DNA of 64,000 nucleotides from Portulaca oleracea (Eukaryota > Streptophyta > Magnoliopsida > Caryophyllales > Portulacaceae): the NCBI GenBank assembly GCA_029582165.1, contig CM055874.1, positions 33,665,383 through 33,729,382 on the forward strand, given 5' to 3'. Below are positions 20,521 to 30,202 of the stretch, piece after piece (positions within the stretch are counted from its first letter, which is position 1; each line of letters starts with the position of its first letter). A program made the translations under genes and the position numbers. The notes beneath the pieces are model-generated. The model was not told the origin of the DNA. It saw nothing but the letters and a program-made list of their open reading frames with translations, and searched no databases.

Positions 20521-22245
20521 ATGTCAAACCCAAATGATGACGGCAGCGGGGGTCAACCACACAGTGATGCTGGGGAGGAAGCTGTCCCACCACCACCACC
20601 AGCTCCAAATACTGACTTGGAGCAATTAACCAATGTGATTCTAAACATGCAAGTTTCGATGAACGCCACCGAGGCGCAGAACTGCAGAATCGACGTTATC
20701 CATGCCATGGAGGAGGCAAAGAACTCAAATGTGAAGAATCCTCCCATGGGGAGGTTGATCAATCGGCAGGAGAAGGATGGATCACCCACGGTCTCAAATT
20801 CGAGACTAGATCGCATCGAGCAGATGTTGAAGGAATCTACTTTGTTCAACAACCAATTTATGGATGATGTCGGTTTTACACCGGTGCCTCGGGGAAGGCT
20901 TCCCCCTAAGTTCAACATGCCAGACATTAAGTTCCACGGTGTTGAGAGCCCTCATCAGCATGTAAGGAACTTTCTAGGGGCGATGACGCTAAAGGGAGTA
21001 GAGGAAGACATCTATCACATTATTTTTCCTCGACTTTGGGACTGATGTTATGAAATGGTACAACACTCACCACCAAGACTACACAATGGAGTTTGCTTTG
21101 CAAGGAGTTCTTACATCGCATTCTACAATGTAGACATGCCACCACTTTAAGGGACATGGAATTAGTGAAGCAAGAGGAGAAAGAATCTTTCTCGACTACT
21201 TTGCTCGTGGAGATCAAAGGCACTCAAATGGTGGACCGACCATCCAAGAGCACCAAGTAGACATGCTTATTAGAAGTCTACAACCCATACAACGCTCATT
21301 TGAGGTTTCAACCCCTTAAAGATTTCGCTACATTAAGACCGGGCCGACTAAAATAGAAAGTGAGTTTGCTAAAGGAGTTGCAATCGGGCTGGAAGAATAC
21401 CTATACTAACAGAAGTCTACCGCCCATCCGCATCCAACAACAAGGGGAACGAGGTGAATGCCCTACAACGCTACAATCGAATACACCCCTATAGACACTA
21501 CGACGCTCAAGCTTTAGAGCGTCTCTAAGCAAGGGAATGATTACTCTTCCCGACTTAAGGCCGAGCCAAAAGAGAAGCCACGGAATTGGGACGCCTAAGT
21601 TCGCAAGTACCATAGGGCTCGAGGCACGATACCAAAGGCTTTACTTTGAAGAACAGGATGGAGGAGATGTTTAGGTCCAAACAACTACCCTTACCGAAGG
21701 CAGCACAAAAACCTAGCAAAAAAAACAATCCACTAGGTTCACTGCATATACACATCGTGTTTGAGGAATGCGAATGGGATCCCTCGGATTTCATTACTGA
21801 TGCAAAGAAGTCAACTTACATCATGCATTACTTCACGGAGGGCCATGAGGTCAACGGTTTATGGGCTAGTGACGAGGAAGATGTCTATGGTGAGCCTCAT
21901 GCTGAGAAGGCCACGGACGACTTTTGGGATTCTGATGGAGACGAGGACTTTTGGGGAACAGCAAAGTCTGGAGAGGTCAAAACTCCGGATGTTACTTTCC
22001 TAACAAGGTCAGGGCGCCATAATCATCAAGGAGGCCCTTCCCAAGTCCAACCTCAAGACAAGGGGAAGGAGAAGGTAGGAGAGGTGGTGATCCCCGTTCC
22101 GGAGGAGGATTTGATGTTAAAGCAGTTGAAGAGATTGAAGATGGATGTTACGGATGGCAATCGTTGGCGCTTCACAAAAGCACAGCAAGCCCCGATCGAG
22201 GCTTTGAGCAAGTTGGAAGTATCACCAAACTACGCCAAGAAATAG
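20521..22245 (+). pseudogene. gag of the Tat element, frameshifted
   Basis: The likely start is ATG 20521 (MSNPNDDGSG), although the frame is open from 20323. The first 175 residues include a proline run (VPPPPPAPN), a coiled segment, and the Tat gag signature LPPKFNMPDIKFHGVE with HVRNFLGAM (about 20905-20990). The frame breaks at about 21020-21045 and the central part (21060-21640) is scattered over three frames. The C-terminal part is open again at 21646-22245, with an acidic EEDVYGEPHAEKATDDFWD segment and FTKAQQAPIEALSKL near the gag-protease junction. Several one- or two-base indels are needed to join these, so no gag can be made. Confidence 0.8.
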
Positions 22246-22249
22246 TATC

Positions 22250-22640
22250 TTTGTCACATCCGCAGAATACCATAACTTTTGGTGATGAGGATTTGCCTAA
22301 GGAAGTTCTTTCACACAACAATGCCTTATACATTACCGTGGGTTGATCCAGAAAGGTGATACCCTTAGTAAAGGTGGACAACGGATCTCATGTGAACATC
22401 CATCCATGGAGGACGCATGTGTCGAGGATTCAATCCATCACTTACCCAAAGCAGCCATTCAACTTAGGGCCTACGACAACACTCTCCTAGACGAATTTTT
22501 GGGTTCAATTGCTATCGACATTATGGATACAATTTCCAACAATGTTGAGTTTCTAGTGTTGGATATTTCGGCATCATTTAACCTTTTGTTAGGACGCCCT
22601 TGGTTGCATGCACAACAAGCGATGTCATCTACTCTACATC
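22250..22640 (+). pseudogene. Protease region of the Tat element
   Basis: ITFGDEDLPKEVLSHNNALY (22269-22328) leads, after an in-frame stop (22344-22346), into VKVDNGSHVNIHP. DNGS (22372-22383) stands at the aspartic-protease D-S/T-G position. A frameshift near 22400 moves the reading to the frame carrying LDISASFNLLLGRPWLHAQQ (22556-22615), the strongly conserved end of Ty3 retropepsin in this lineage. The family cleaves the polyprotein. Here it is disrupted. Confidence 0.75.
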
Positions 22641-23653
22641 AGAAGGTGAAGATGATGGTTAAGGGGCAGGTGGTAACAGTCAAAGGGGAGGAGTTGGCAG
22701 CTGTGATTACTTCAAAGAAACCTATGATCGAGATAGAACACAACTCCAAGGACGAGGAGTTTCACCATTTCGATATCGTAGCTACCTTGGAGAAGGAAGA
22801 AGCACCTTTGGACTTCGATCCTTATTCCAACAGGAAGGTGAACGCAATTTTGAAGCAACATGGATACTTTCCCGGGTTACCTTTGGGAAGAAGAGCTCAA
22901 GGACCTACATCTTTTCCCTTGACTCAAGGAGGGAGCTACCACTTTGGTTTAGGCTACATTCTAACAGAGGAAGAGAGGAGATTAGCTAAGAAGATTAGGA
23001 GAATTAGGAGAGGTGAGCCAATATCGCTTTATAGCATAAAGCCGTATCCACTCACGCTTAATGGCCAGTTCATGAGGGAAGGAGATCCTTTCCCTTACTT
23101 TGGTTTTCCGGAGCCCTACTATTTGAAGAGCAAGGGCATCTTAGTTCCAGGTTTAGAGATCTTCAACGACTACATGCTACTCGAAGAGGAATTATTCACA
23201 CCTGCAAGGGAGAACAAGACCCCACTAGAATGGACTCATCTAGCAGGGAGTAACATCTTTGGAATGTTGTTCGGTCAAGAAGCACAGAGAGAGGAGAAAC
23301 CTGTGGAGGCGCTTTCCTTGGCCCTATCAAGCATGGATTTCGATCCTACTAAGCTCATCGCTACATGGGGTCAGGAAACCAAGCAAGTTACCTGGGTGTC
23401 GGCCAAAGGAGATAAGGAGTTTGTGTTAGCTTTAGGAGAATCAGTGCTCGGGTCAGAGTATAGTGTCAATCCTGTTGTTGTTCCATTTTCTGAGTCTGTC
23501 TTAGAGTCAGGTTTTAAGCTTAATCAGTCTGTTGCATCTACTTCTGGGGGGTCTGTTGAGTCACCTATTGATGTTCTTGTTTCTGAATTCAATGAAATGA
23601 ACTCGTTTGCTTATGACTCTTCTTATCCCCGCCCCGAACTGCTTCGCCTCTAA
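22343..23653 (+). pseudogene. Protease tail and pre-RT linker of Tat pol
   Basis: A 436-residue open stretch. It contains the end of the protease, then a long linker with a G-patch-like block (ILKQHGYFPGLPLGRRAQG, about residue 169-187) and a repeated FDP/EFN-rich segment ending before the RT. G-patch-like blocks in this position are known from some Tat/Ogre polyproteins. Downstream the frame is lost. Confidence 0.7.
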
Positions 23654-23659
23654 TGAAAA

Positions 23660-24850
23660 TAATCAAGATGTCAGAACGAATCGTAAATTCCTAAAGATCT
23701 TTTAAAAGCCGTAGAGAAACATGAAAATCGAATTTCGTAATTGAAGAAACTATAGAAGTAAACCTAGGTACACCCGAAGAGCCTAAATTAACCAAAATTG
23801 GGAAATTTTTAACCATCGGGGAGCAAGAGCACTTTACTCTTCTCTTACGAGAATTTGTAGATGTCTTTGCCTGGTCATATCAAGATATGCCAGGTATAGA
23901 CCGAGAAATAGTGAACACGTAATTCCGCTTACCCTCGACGCTAAACCGTTAAAGAAGCTTAGGCGATGAAACCGGAGTGGGCGTTGAAGATTAAGGAGGA
24001 AGTCAAGAAGCGATTGAAGGTAGGCTTCATTAGGGTGTCGTAATATCCACACCGATAGCTAATGTAGTCCTGCCCAAAGAAAGACGGGAGAGTTCGGATG
24101 TGCGTAGATTTTAGAGATTTAAACAAGGCAAGTCCGAAGGATGACTTTCCTTTACCTCATATCGATGTTTTGGTAGACAACACCTGTGGACATGCCCTTC
24201 TTTCATTTATGGATGGGTATTCAGGTTACAATCAGGTAAAGATGGCTGAAGAGGATATGGAGAAGACGACGTTCATCACACATTGGGGCACATTCTGTTA
24301 TGTAGTGATGCCATTCGGGTTGAAAAATGCAGGGGCGACCTATCAGAGGACAGCCACCACATTATTGCATGATATGATGCATAAAGAGGCAGAGGTTTAC
24401 GTAGACGACATGATCATCAAGTCCGTTAACCGACACACACTCGATAGCCTTAGAAGATTCTTCCATAGGTCATGGAAATACGAATGAGGTTAAACCTCGT
24501 ATGTGCTTTTGGAGTGACGTCGTGCAAAGTTATCGGGTTTTGTAGTGAGCTCTAGGGAATCGAGGTTGATCCAAAGAAAGATCAAGGCGATACAGAAATG
24601 CCACCGCCTAAGACAGAAGGAGATAAGGGGTTTCTCGGACGATCATAAAGATATGTTTCGGTTCATTTCAAAATTAACCATGATTTGTGACCCTATATTT
24701 AAGAAGTTGAGGAAAGGGGTCAAATCTGAGTGGGATGAAAAATGTCAAGCAGCTTTTGACAAAATTAAAGAATACTTGGCTAATCCACCTGTTTTAGTTC
24801 CACCAGTACCTGAAAAGCCTTTATTGTTCCTAACAATCACCGAGTCAAGA
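23660..24850 (+). pseudogene. Reverse transcriptase of the Tat element, multiply frameshifted
   Basis: Recognisable blocks in changing frames: FVDVFAWSYQDMPGID (about 23849-23896), then the fingers in pieces. The best-preserved part is 24098-24487, with MCVDFRDLNKASPKDDFPLP, FMDGYSGYNQVKM, YVVMPFGLKNAGATYQ and the catalytic block VYVDDMI (YVDD). A further frame at 24545-24865 holds the thumb region with LTMICDPIFKKLRKG. At least four breaks separate the pieces. The catalytic Asp pair is intact, so decay is by indels, not by loss of active-site residues. Confidence 0.85.
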
Positions 24851-24858
24851 ATGGGGCT

Positions 24859-25140
24859 ATGCTAGCTCAAAGATATGATGGCGAAGAGCGAGCAATTTAC
24901 TACTTAAGCAAGAAATTCTTGGAATATGAGACCCGGTACTCCAACATTGAAAGATTGTCCCTTGCCTTAGTTTGGGCAACGAGGAAATTACGTCACTACA
25001 TGCTTGCGCATACCGTGCATGTGACCGCATTCATGAATCCTCTCAAGTACCTGATGGAACGACCGGTCAATAGTAGAGTAGCTCGGTGGATGGTTATGTT
25101 ATCGAGTTCGACTTACAATTTGTTCCACAAAAAGCCATAA
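24859..25140 (+). pseudogene. First RNase H domain (Ty3 type) of Tat pol
   Basis: AIYYLSKKFLEYETRYSNIE and LALVWATRKLRHYMLAHTVH identify the usual gypsy RNase H, which in the Tat lineage acts as a connection domain. The frame ends at a stop at 25138-25140. Confidence 0.8.
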
Positions 25141-25249
25141 AAGGAAGAGTAGTCGCAGATTTTTCGCATTTACCGCTGAGGAAGCTAGTGAAGAAAAGTT
25201 AGATTTTCCCGATGAAGAAGTATTTCAAACACGGAAAGAAACATGGGAA

Positions 25250-26524
25250 ATGTATTTTGATGGAGCTTCCAACCAAAGTGGATTCGGTGTAGGAATCATT
25301 CTGATCTCACCCGAAGGAGCACATACTCCGATTTCGGTGAAATTGGATTTTGAAGCCACCAACAATGTGGCTGAATATGAGGCATGTATCATTGGTATGC
25401 AGGCTGCCGTGGAAATGGACATAAAGTGCATAAGGATATTTGGTGATTCAAGCCTTATAATAAATCAAGTATCCAACAAGTGGAAAGTAAAGAATGAAGC
25501 TTACGTAAGGGATTTAGCAGAACACTTTGATCAAGTAGTGTTCACTTATTTACCTCGGGAGCATAATGAGTTAGCTGATGCATTAGCAAAGCTGTCATCC
25601 TTGCTAAATATCCCGAGAGGAGTTGTGTCTATGCCGATATGCATAGAGAGAAGAAGTCAACCAGCTTATGTTTATTCTTTGGAAGTTTGTGAGATAGACT
25701 CGACTTGTTGGTATTATGACATCTACCAATACCTCACCAAAGGGGTTTACCCTGAGGATTCTACCACAGGATCACAAAGAGCAATCAGACTCTTAGCGTC
25801 GCAGTATTATTTGATTCAGGATCAGTTGTACAAAAAGACGGACATGGGTATCAATTTGCTTTGTTTAGAACAGAGTGAAGCTCAGAACTTGATGAAGGAA
25901 GTTCATGGGGGAGAATGTGGCCCGCATATGAATGGACGGATGTTGTCCAAGAAGGTTCAAAGGATGGGGTATTACTGGTCGACTATGGAAGCTGACTGTC
26001 ACGACTATGTGAAACGGTGCTACAAGTGTCAAATCTATGCGAACTTGCAACACCAACCCCCATCATTTTTGACCACGTTAACCTCGCCATGGCCATTTTC
26101 AGTTTGGGGCATTGATATCATAGGGAAGGTGACTCCTAAAGGAATGGGAGGACACGAATATGTGCTTGTAGTTATGGACTACTTCACAAAATGGGTGGAA
26201 GCGGCATCCTATGCTAAACTAACTTCTAAGCACGTAGCCAAATTCATACTTAGAAACATAATATGTCGTTATGGGGTTCCACACGAATTGATAAGTGATA
26301 ATGGGGTTCACTTCAAGAAAGAGACGACGAAATTGTTAGCAAAATACAAGATCCAACATCGTAGATCTTCGGTATATCGACCTCAAACCAATGGAGCGGT
26401 TGAGGCGGCTAACAAAAATCTCACTAGGATAGTAGAGAAAATGGCTTCTTCTTATAAGGATTGGCCTGATAAACTACCTTTTGCCTTATGGGGTTATCGA
26501 ACTTCTATTCGTACATCCACCTGA
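25250..26524 (+). pseudogene. Second (archaeal-type) RNase H and integrase of Tat pol
   Basis: A 424-residue open frame. The archaeal-type RNase H occupies about residues 1-120: MYFDGASNQSGFGVGI, NNVAEYEACIIGMQ, FGDSSLIINQV and EHNELADALAKL carry the acidic active-site residues. The integrase zinc finger follows (VHGGECGPHMNGRM with CYKCQ, residues about 221-262). The DDE core has GIDIIGKV (first D), ELISDNGVHFKKE (second D) and GAVEAANKNL (E). A TGA at 26522-26524 stands where relatives have a Gly codon (STGATPYSLVYG), so one substitution truncates the enzyme. The dual RNase H is what places the element in the Tat lineage. Confidence 0.9.
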
Positions 26525-26539
26525 GCAACTCCTTACTCC

Positions 26540-26953
26540 TTGGTATACGGAATGGAAGCGGTATTGCCAGTAGAGGTAGCAATACCGTCATTACGGATTA
26601 TAGCAGAGAGTCAGATTCCGGAAGCGGAATGGGCCAAGGCTAGGTATGAAGAGCTAGTCAACATCGATGAAAGGAGACTCAGAGCCATGCACAATGTCCA
26701 GATATACCAGAATCGTGTGTCCAGGGCATTTAATAGGAAGGTCAAACTAAAGGACCTTGGAGAGGGTGACATGGTTTTGAAGGAGATACGGGCACCTATT
26801 CAGGACCCAAGAGGGAAGTTTAGGCCCAATTGGATGGGACCTTACATCATAAAGGAAATTCTTCCCGGAGGGGCGTTAAGATTAGTAGATCTTGAAGGGG
26901 AAGAATGCGTTCATCTGACAAACTTAGATCAACTTAAGAAGTTTTATGTATAA
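26540..26953 (+). pseudogene. Integrase C-terminal part of Tat pol
   Basis: Continuation in the same frame after the premature TGA: VYGMEAVLPVEVAIPSLR, then a C-terminal DNA-binding region with FNRKVKLKDLGEGDMVLKE and GKFRPNWMGPYIIKEILPGG (GPY motif), ending at a natural stop at 26951-26953. No chromodomain is seen, as expected for this lineage. Confidence 0.85.
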
Positions 26954-27846
26954 AGGGTAAAAGTGGACATAGCAACCGTAATTAAAACCAAGAACTTTAT
27001 AAGAATCACCATCGCCCATTTGTCCAAAGAATCGATTTACTTTTCTTGAACTACGATGGCCTGATTCCGCATTGTGGATACGTAGGAAGCTTTCAAAGCC
27101 CTCTCACCAATTGAAATTTCCCTAATTTTTGACTTTCTGTTTTAAAAGCAACATTGAACTCTCGCGGGTTCAATGGCACTTGAAATAAAACATAAGGCTC
27201 GATTTTTTCAAAAATCCAAGTTCCAGGAGATCTTCGCGGACCTTCAGATGTCAAAATTGGACTTTTTGACTTTAGGTTTTCCCGGTTCATTTCAATATTG
27301 GGCTTTGAACCCTCACAGGATCCGCGCGGATTTTCTTGTTTAAGATACTCGTATTCTATTTTGGAGCCGTTTTGGGCCAAATCCGCGCGGATTCCTCCAT
27401 TTTCGGGGCCAAAGTTTCTTCGGTGATTCTATGCGGAGTTACATTTTGACCTGAAGTACTCAGTTTGAGAGCAACTCAGGGCAGATCCGCGCGGATTCAT
27501 GTTTCTTTTTTTTTTTGGACTTCCTTTTGTTCTCAAATTCTCGCGAATCTGTATTACTCAAAATACTCATCTGATATTTTCTCGAGCAGTTTTGGGGCAG
27601 AGATGCGCGGATTTCACCTTTCCCCGGCTTGTTTTCTTTTTCTCTTTCTTTCTCTTTTTTAGGTTTCCTTCGTAATGCGAAAGTCTGTGCGGATTTCACA
27701 TTATTTTGAGGGGAATTAAATTTTCTATGTGCCGAAATTCTCGCGAATTTCACATATATGGTAGAAAATTCTAGGGAATTTCAAGAAATATGATTCTTTA
27801 TTATTATTTCCAAATAGCAAAAAGAAAGAGCATGCGAATTTATTTG
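26954..27846 (+). other. Spacer of the Tat element with palindromic motifs
   Basis: Non-coding stretch between integrase and the first antisense gene. Motif copies at about 27319, 27382, 27484, 27602 and 27688, several of them full ATCCGCGCGGAT palindromes. Confidence 0.75.
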
Positions 27847-29399
27847 CTACTCAAATCGTTCATCAGCATCTAAAAAAAAAACGAAACACACTAAAAAGAA
27901 AAATACAAATTTAAAGGCAAGCAGCATCAGTTCTTCAGTCCTGTTTAAGCTTCTTCTCAGCTTCAGGAGCAATATTAGACCTTGACCCTCACCCTGTGAG
28001 GATGTTCTTCTTGGCCTCTTCTTGATGTTCGAGTCACTGGGAGCCTTCTCTTTATCTTTCCCAGTTGTTTCTGTAACTTGCTGATGTGGAGGGTCGTCAG
28101 GCCTAAGTTCCCTGGTTACCACGGGCCTTTCCCTAGGACGTATTGTAGTAGTTGGAGGGCGAGTCCTAGTTAACAATGGGTCAATTCCTCTTCCCTCTTG
28201 CTCTTTTAGCCGCTTCACAAAGAGGATCATCTGTTATCCATTGGCGACGCCATAGATACATATGTGCTTCCTCCCGTTGAGGGAACAGTGAGGATAGGTC
28301 TGCTCATCCAAAGAGTCTTGCCAGATCGAACTTTAGAAGGCCGTTGGTGATGGCTTTAGGTTAGGAGGAATGCAGTCTAGTGAGGGGATCCAGTGCTTCC
28401 TTCTGATTTGACGCCTGGCTCGCTCAGGGAAGTAATAGGTTGTATGTGTTAAGCCCACAAGTCTCACGAATGGGCATCGATGGTCGACGGTGACTACTTC
28501 TCTTATTCTCCACCAGGTAATGTGCCACTTGATGATCATTTCTTCGATGAACCATTTCAGCCACTTGTCCGCCGAACGCTTGTGTTTGCGGGTACGCTGG
28601 CAAAATTGGGTCATCCGAAGGTAGCTTCATTCTTTGGGGCGCCAAGAAGCGGTATGCTCCATCAACCATATCCGCAAAGAAGAAGAGAATTAGATGCCAG
28701 ATAAATCAGTCCACGCGGTTTTCGGTCGGAAGTCCGCGGATTTGTGAACAAGAATTGGGTAGGTGCGAAATTCGTGCGGATTTCGGAGAGTTGTAGAAAT
28801 TTTTTACCTGAAGCAGCAGGGGGCTTCCTGAAAATTCGCCTTCAGATTCGTTACAAAGCCGATCCAGGCACAGGATAGTCTCAGCTACTATCATCGGTGC
28901 TAGATTTTGGTCGCGAGGCTTTCGCTAATGTTGATCAAAGAAGACCGACATGCATGCCGCCATGGTAGAAACGAAGCCACCTAGTAAGCATAGGGTTAGG
29001 GCCCTAACTTTTCTCTCAACGTGTTCGCTTCTTTTGAACATGGAAATTAAGGGCAGAAAGTTCACTCTTTCACCCTCTAAGATTTTCTCTAAGTCATTTC
29101 TTCCTAAGCCTAGGAGAGAAGTGTACCTAGCGGTATTTTTGGAGGAAGTTGGGACGATCATGTGGAGGTAAACTTAAAACCTAATATCGCCGAATTCTTC
29201 AGTGGAGAGGACACAATTCTTTTCCCAAACCTAAACAAGTGGAGTTCAGGTCCTGCAGTCAAGGCGCTCTAAGGAAATCCCACATTAGCCTTACTTGCCT
29301 CAGGCTAATTAGGGTATGTAAGTTGTATCTTTTCAACTCTTCTTTCTCAGCGAATGAAAGAGAAAGAATCCATTGATCGAGCTCTTTTTGGAAAGACAT
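27847..29399 (-). pseudogene. Antisense gene 1 of the Tat element, DUF7745-like
   Basis: Minus-strand gene opposite to gag-pol. The start is likely MSFQKELDQW (29399). Characteristic blocks follow in order: CVLSTEEFGDI, YTSLLGLGRNDLEKIL (about 29130-29083), MIVAETILCLDRLCNES, FSGSPLLLQ (ending 28808 at a GT donor), then IWLMEHTASW from 28671 and FVRLVGLTHTTYYFPERARR. A Pro/Arg-rich tail ends near 27850. The order matches plant proteins that Pfam, as I recall, groups as DUF7745, often found inside retrotransposons. Function is unknown. The copy is dead: stop codons near 29260 and 29170, an in-frame TGA near 28630, and the acceptor at 28673-28672 reads GG instead of AG. Confidence 0.65.
28672..28807 (-). 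other. Intron of antisense gene 1 carrying the palindromic motif
   Basis: Donor GTAAAA at 28807, acceptor position at 28673-28672. Motif copies lie at about 28710, 28736 and 28773, all within the intron and none in the neighbouring exons. Confidence 0.55.
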
Positions 29400-29459
29400 G
29401 TTTTGAAAGAAGGGGGAGACCGCAGGGATTTCTATGAAGGCTGGAAGCACAAAAGCTAG

Positions 29460-30190
29460 GAGGGAAGGTGTGAGTTTTTAGGGAGAATTTGCGCAGATTT
29501 TATAGTGCAGGAGTTAGGAGTGCGACGGAATTCTACGAGAACTTTGCAGTATCACTTTCGACTGGAATCAAAGACTTAATTGGGGGTTGCAATCCGATAC
29601 AAAGTCTGCGTGGATTTGCTAGCTGATTTTTAACAGGACTCAACTTGTGCGGATTCTAATCATGTGGGAATGGCGTGGATTTTTGAAGAATTCTGGCCCG
29701 AATGTGTCGTCGGGTTGGCGCGGATTTTGACTGGGTCGGGTCTCAGACTGGCACGGATTTTTGGTAGGATTTAGGCTTGAATTTATCTGGGCCGACCGCA
29801 GAGTGGCGCGGATTTGGGCCACCATCGAGATGGCGCGGATGTGGGCCAATTCCTGGGAATGGCGCGGATTTTTGAGTTTTGGGATTGTATTGAATCTGCG
29901 TGGTTTTAGTAATAGCATTTGTATGTTTCCCGGCTTTGTTCAAAAGTTGTTAGTTTGGGATGTTGTAAAAAACTTGATTGTCCTTGATAATTTATGGAAT
30001 TTGTTCACTGACCACAGCTCCGCTCCTGTTTCTTTTTTTTATGTTGCATTGCATATGGTTTTGGTTTTCATTTCTAAATAGATAAAGATAGGTGAATAAA
30101 ATAAAGTTTTTTTTTATAAGCATTGCATTCATGTTAAGCATTAATAGGGTAAGTTGAAAATTCGCAGAGTCGATCCTCTAAGCATTATAC
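29460..30190 (+). other. Spacer between the two antisense genes with dense motif array
   Basis: Motif copies at about 29493, 29609, 29648, 29674, 29720, 29753, 29805, 29836 and 29866, spaced mostly 25-50 bp, usually as TGGCGCGGATTTT. No coding potential is recognised. Confidence 0.75.
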
Positions 30191-30202
30191 ATGGTCTCTC
30201 CC

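Noticed and set aside
29640..29900. Regularly spaced palindromes that look CRISPR-like at first sight
   Set aside because: This is plant nuclear DNA. The units are diverged, the spacing varies and the motif also occurs in LTRs and spacers, so it belongs to the retrotransposon.
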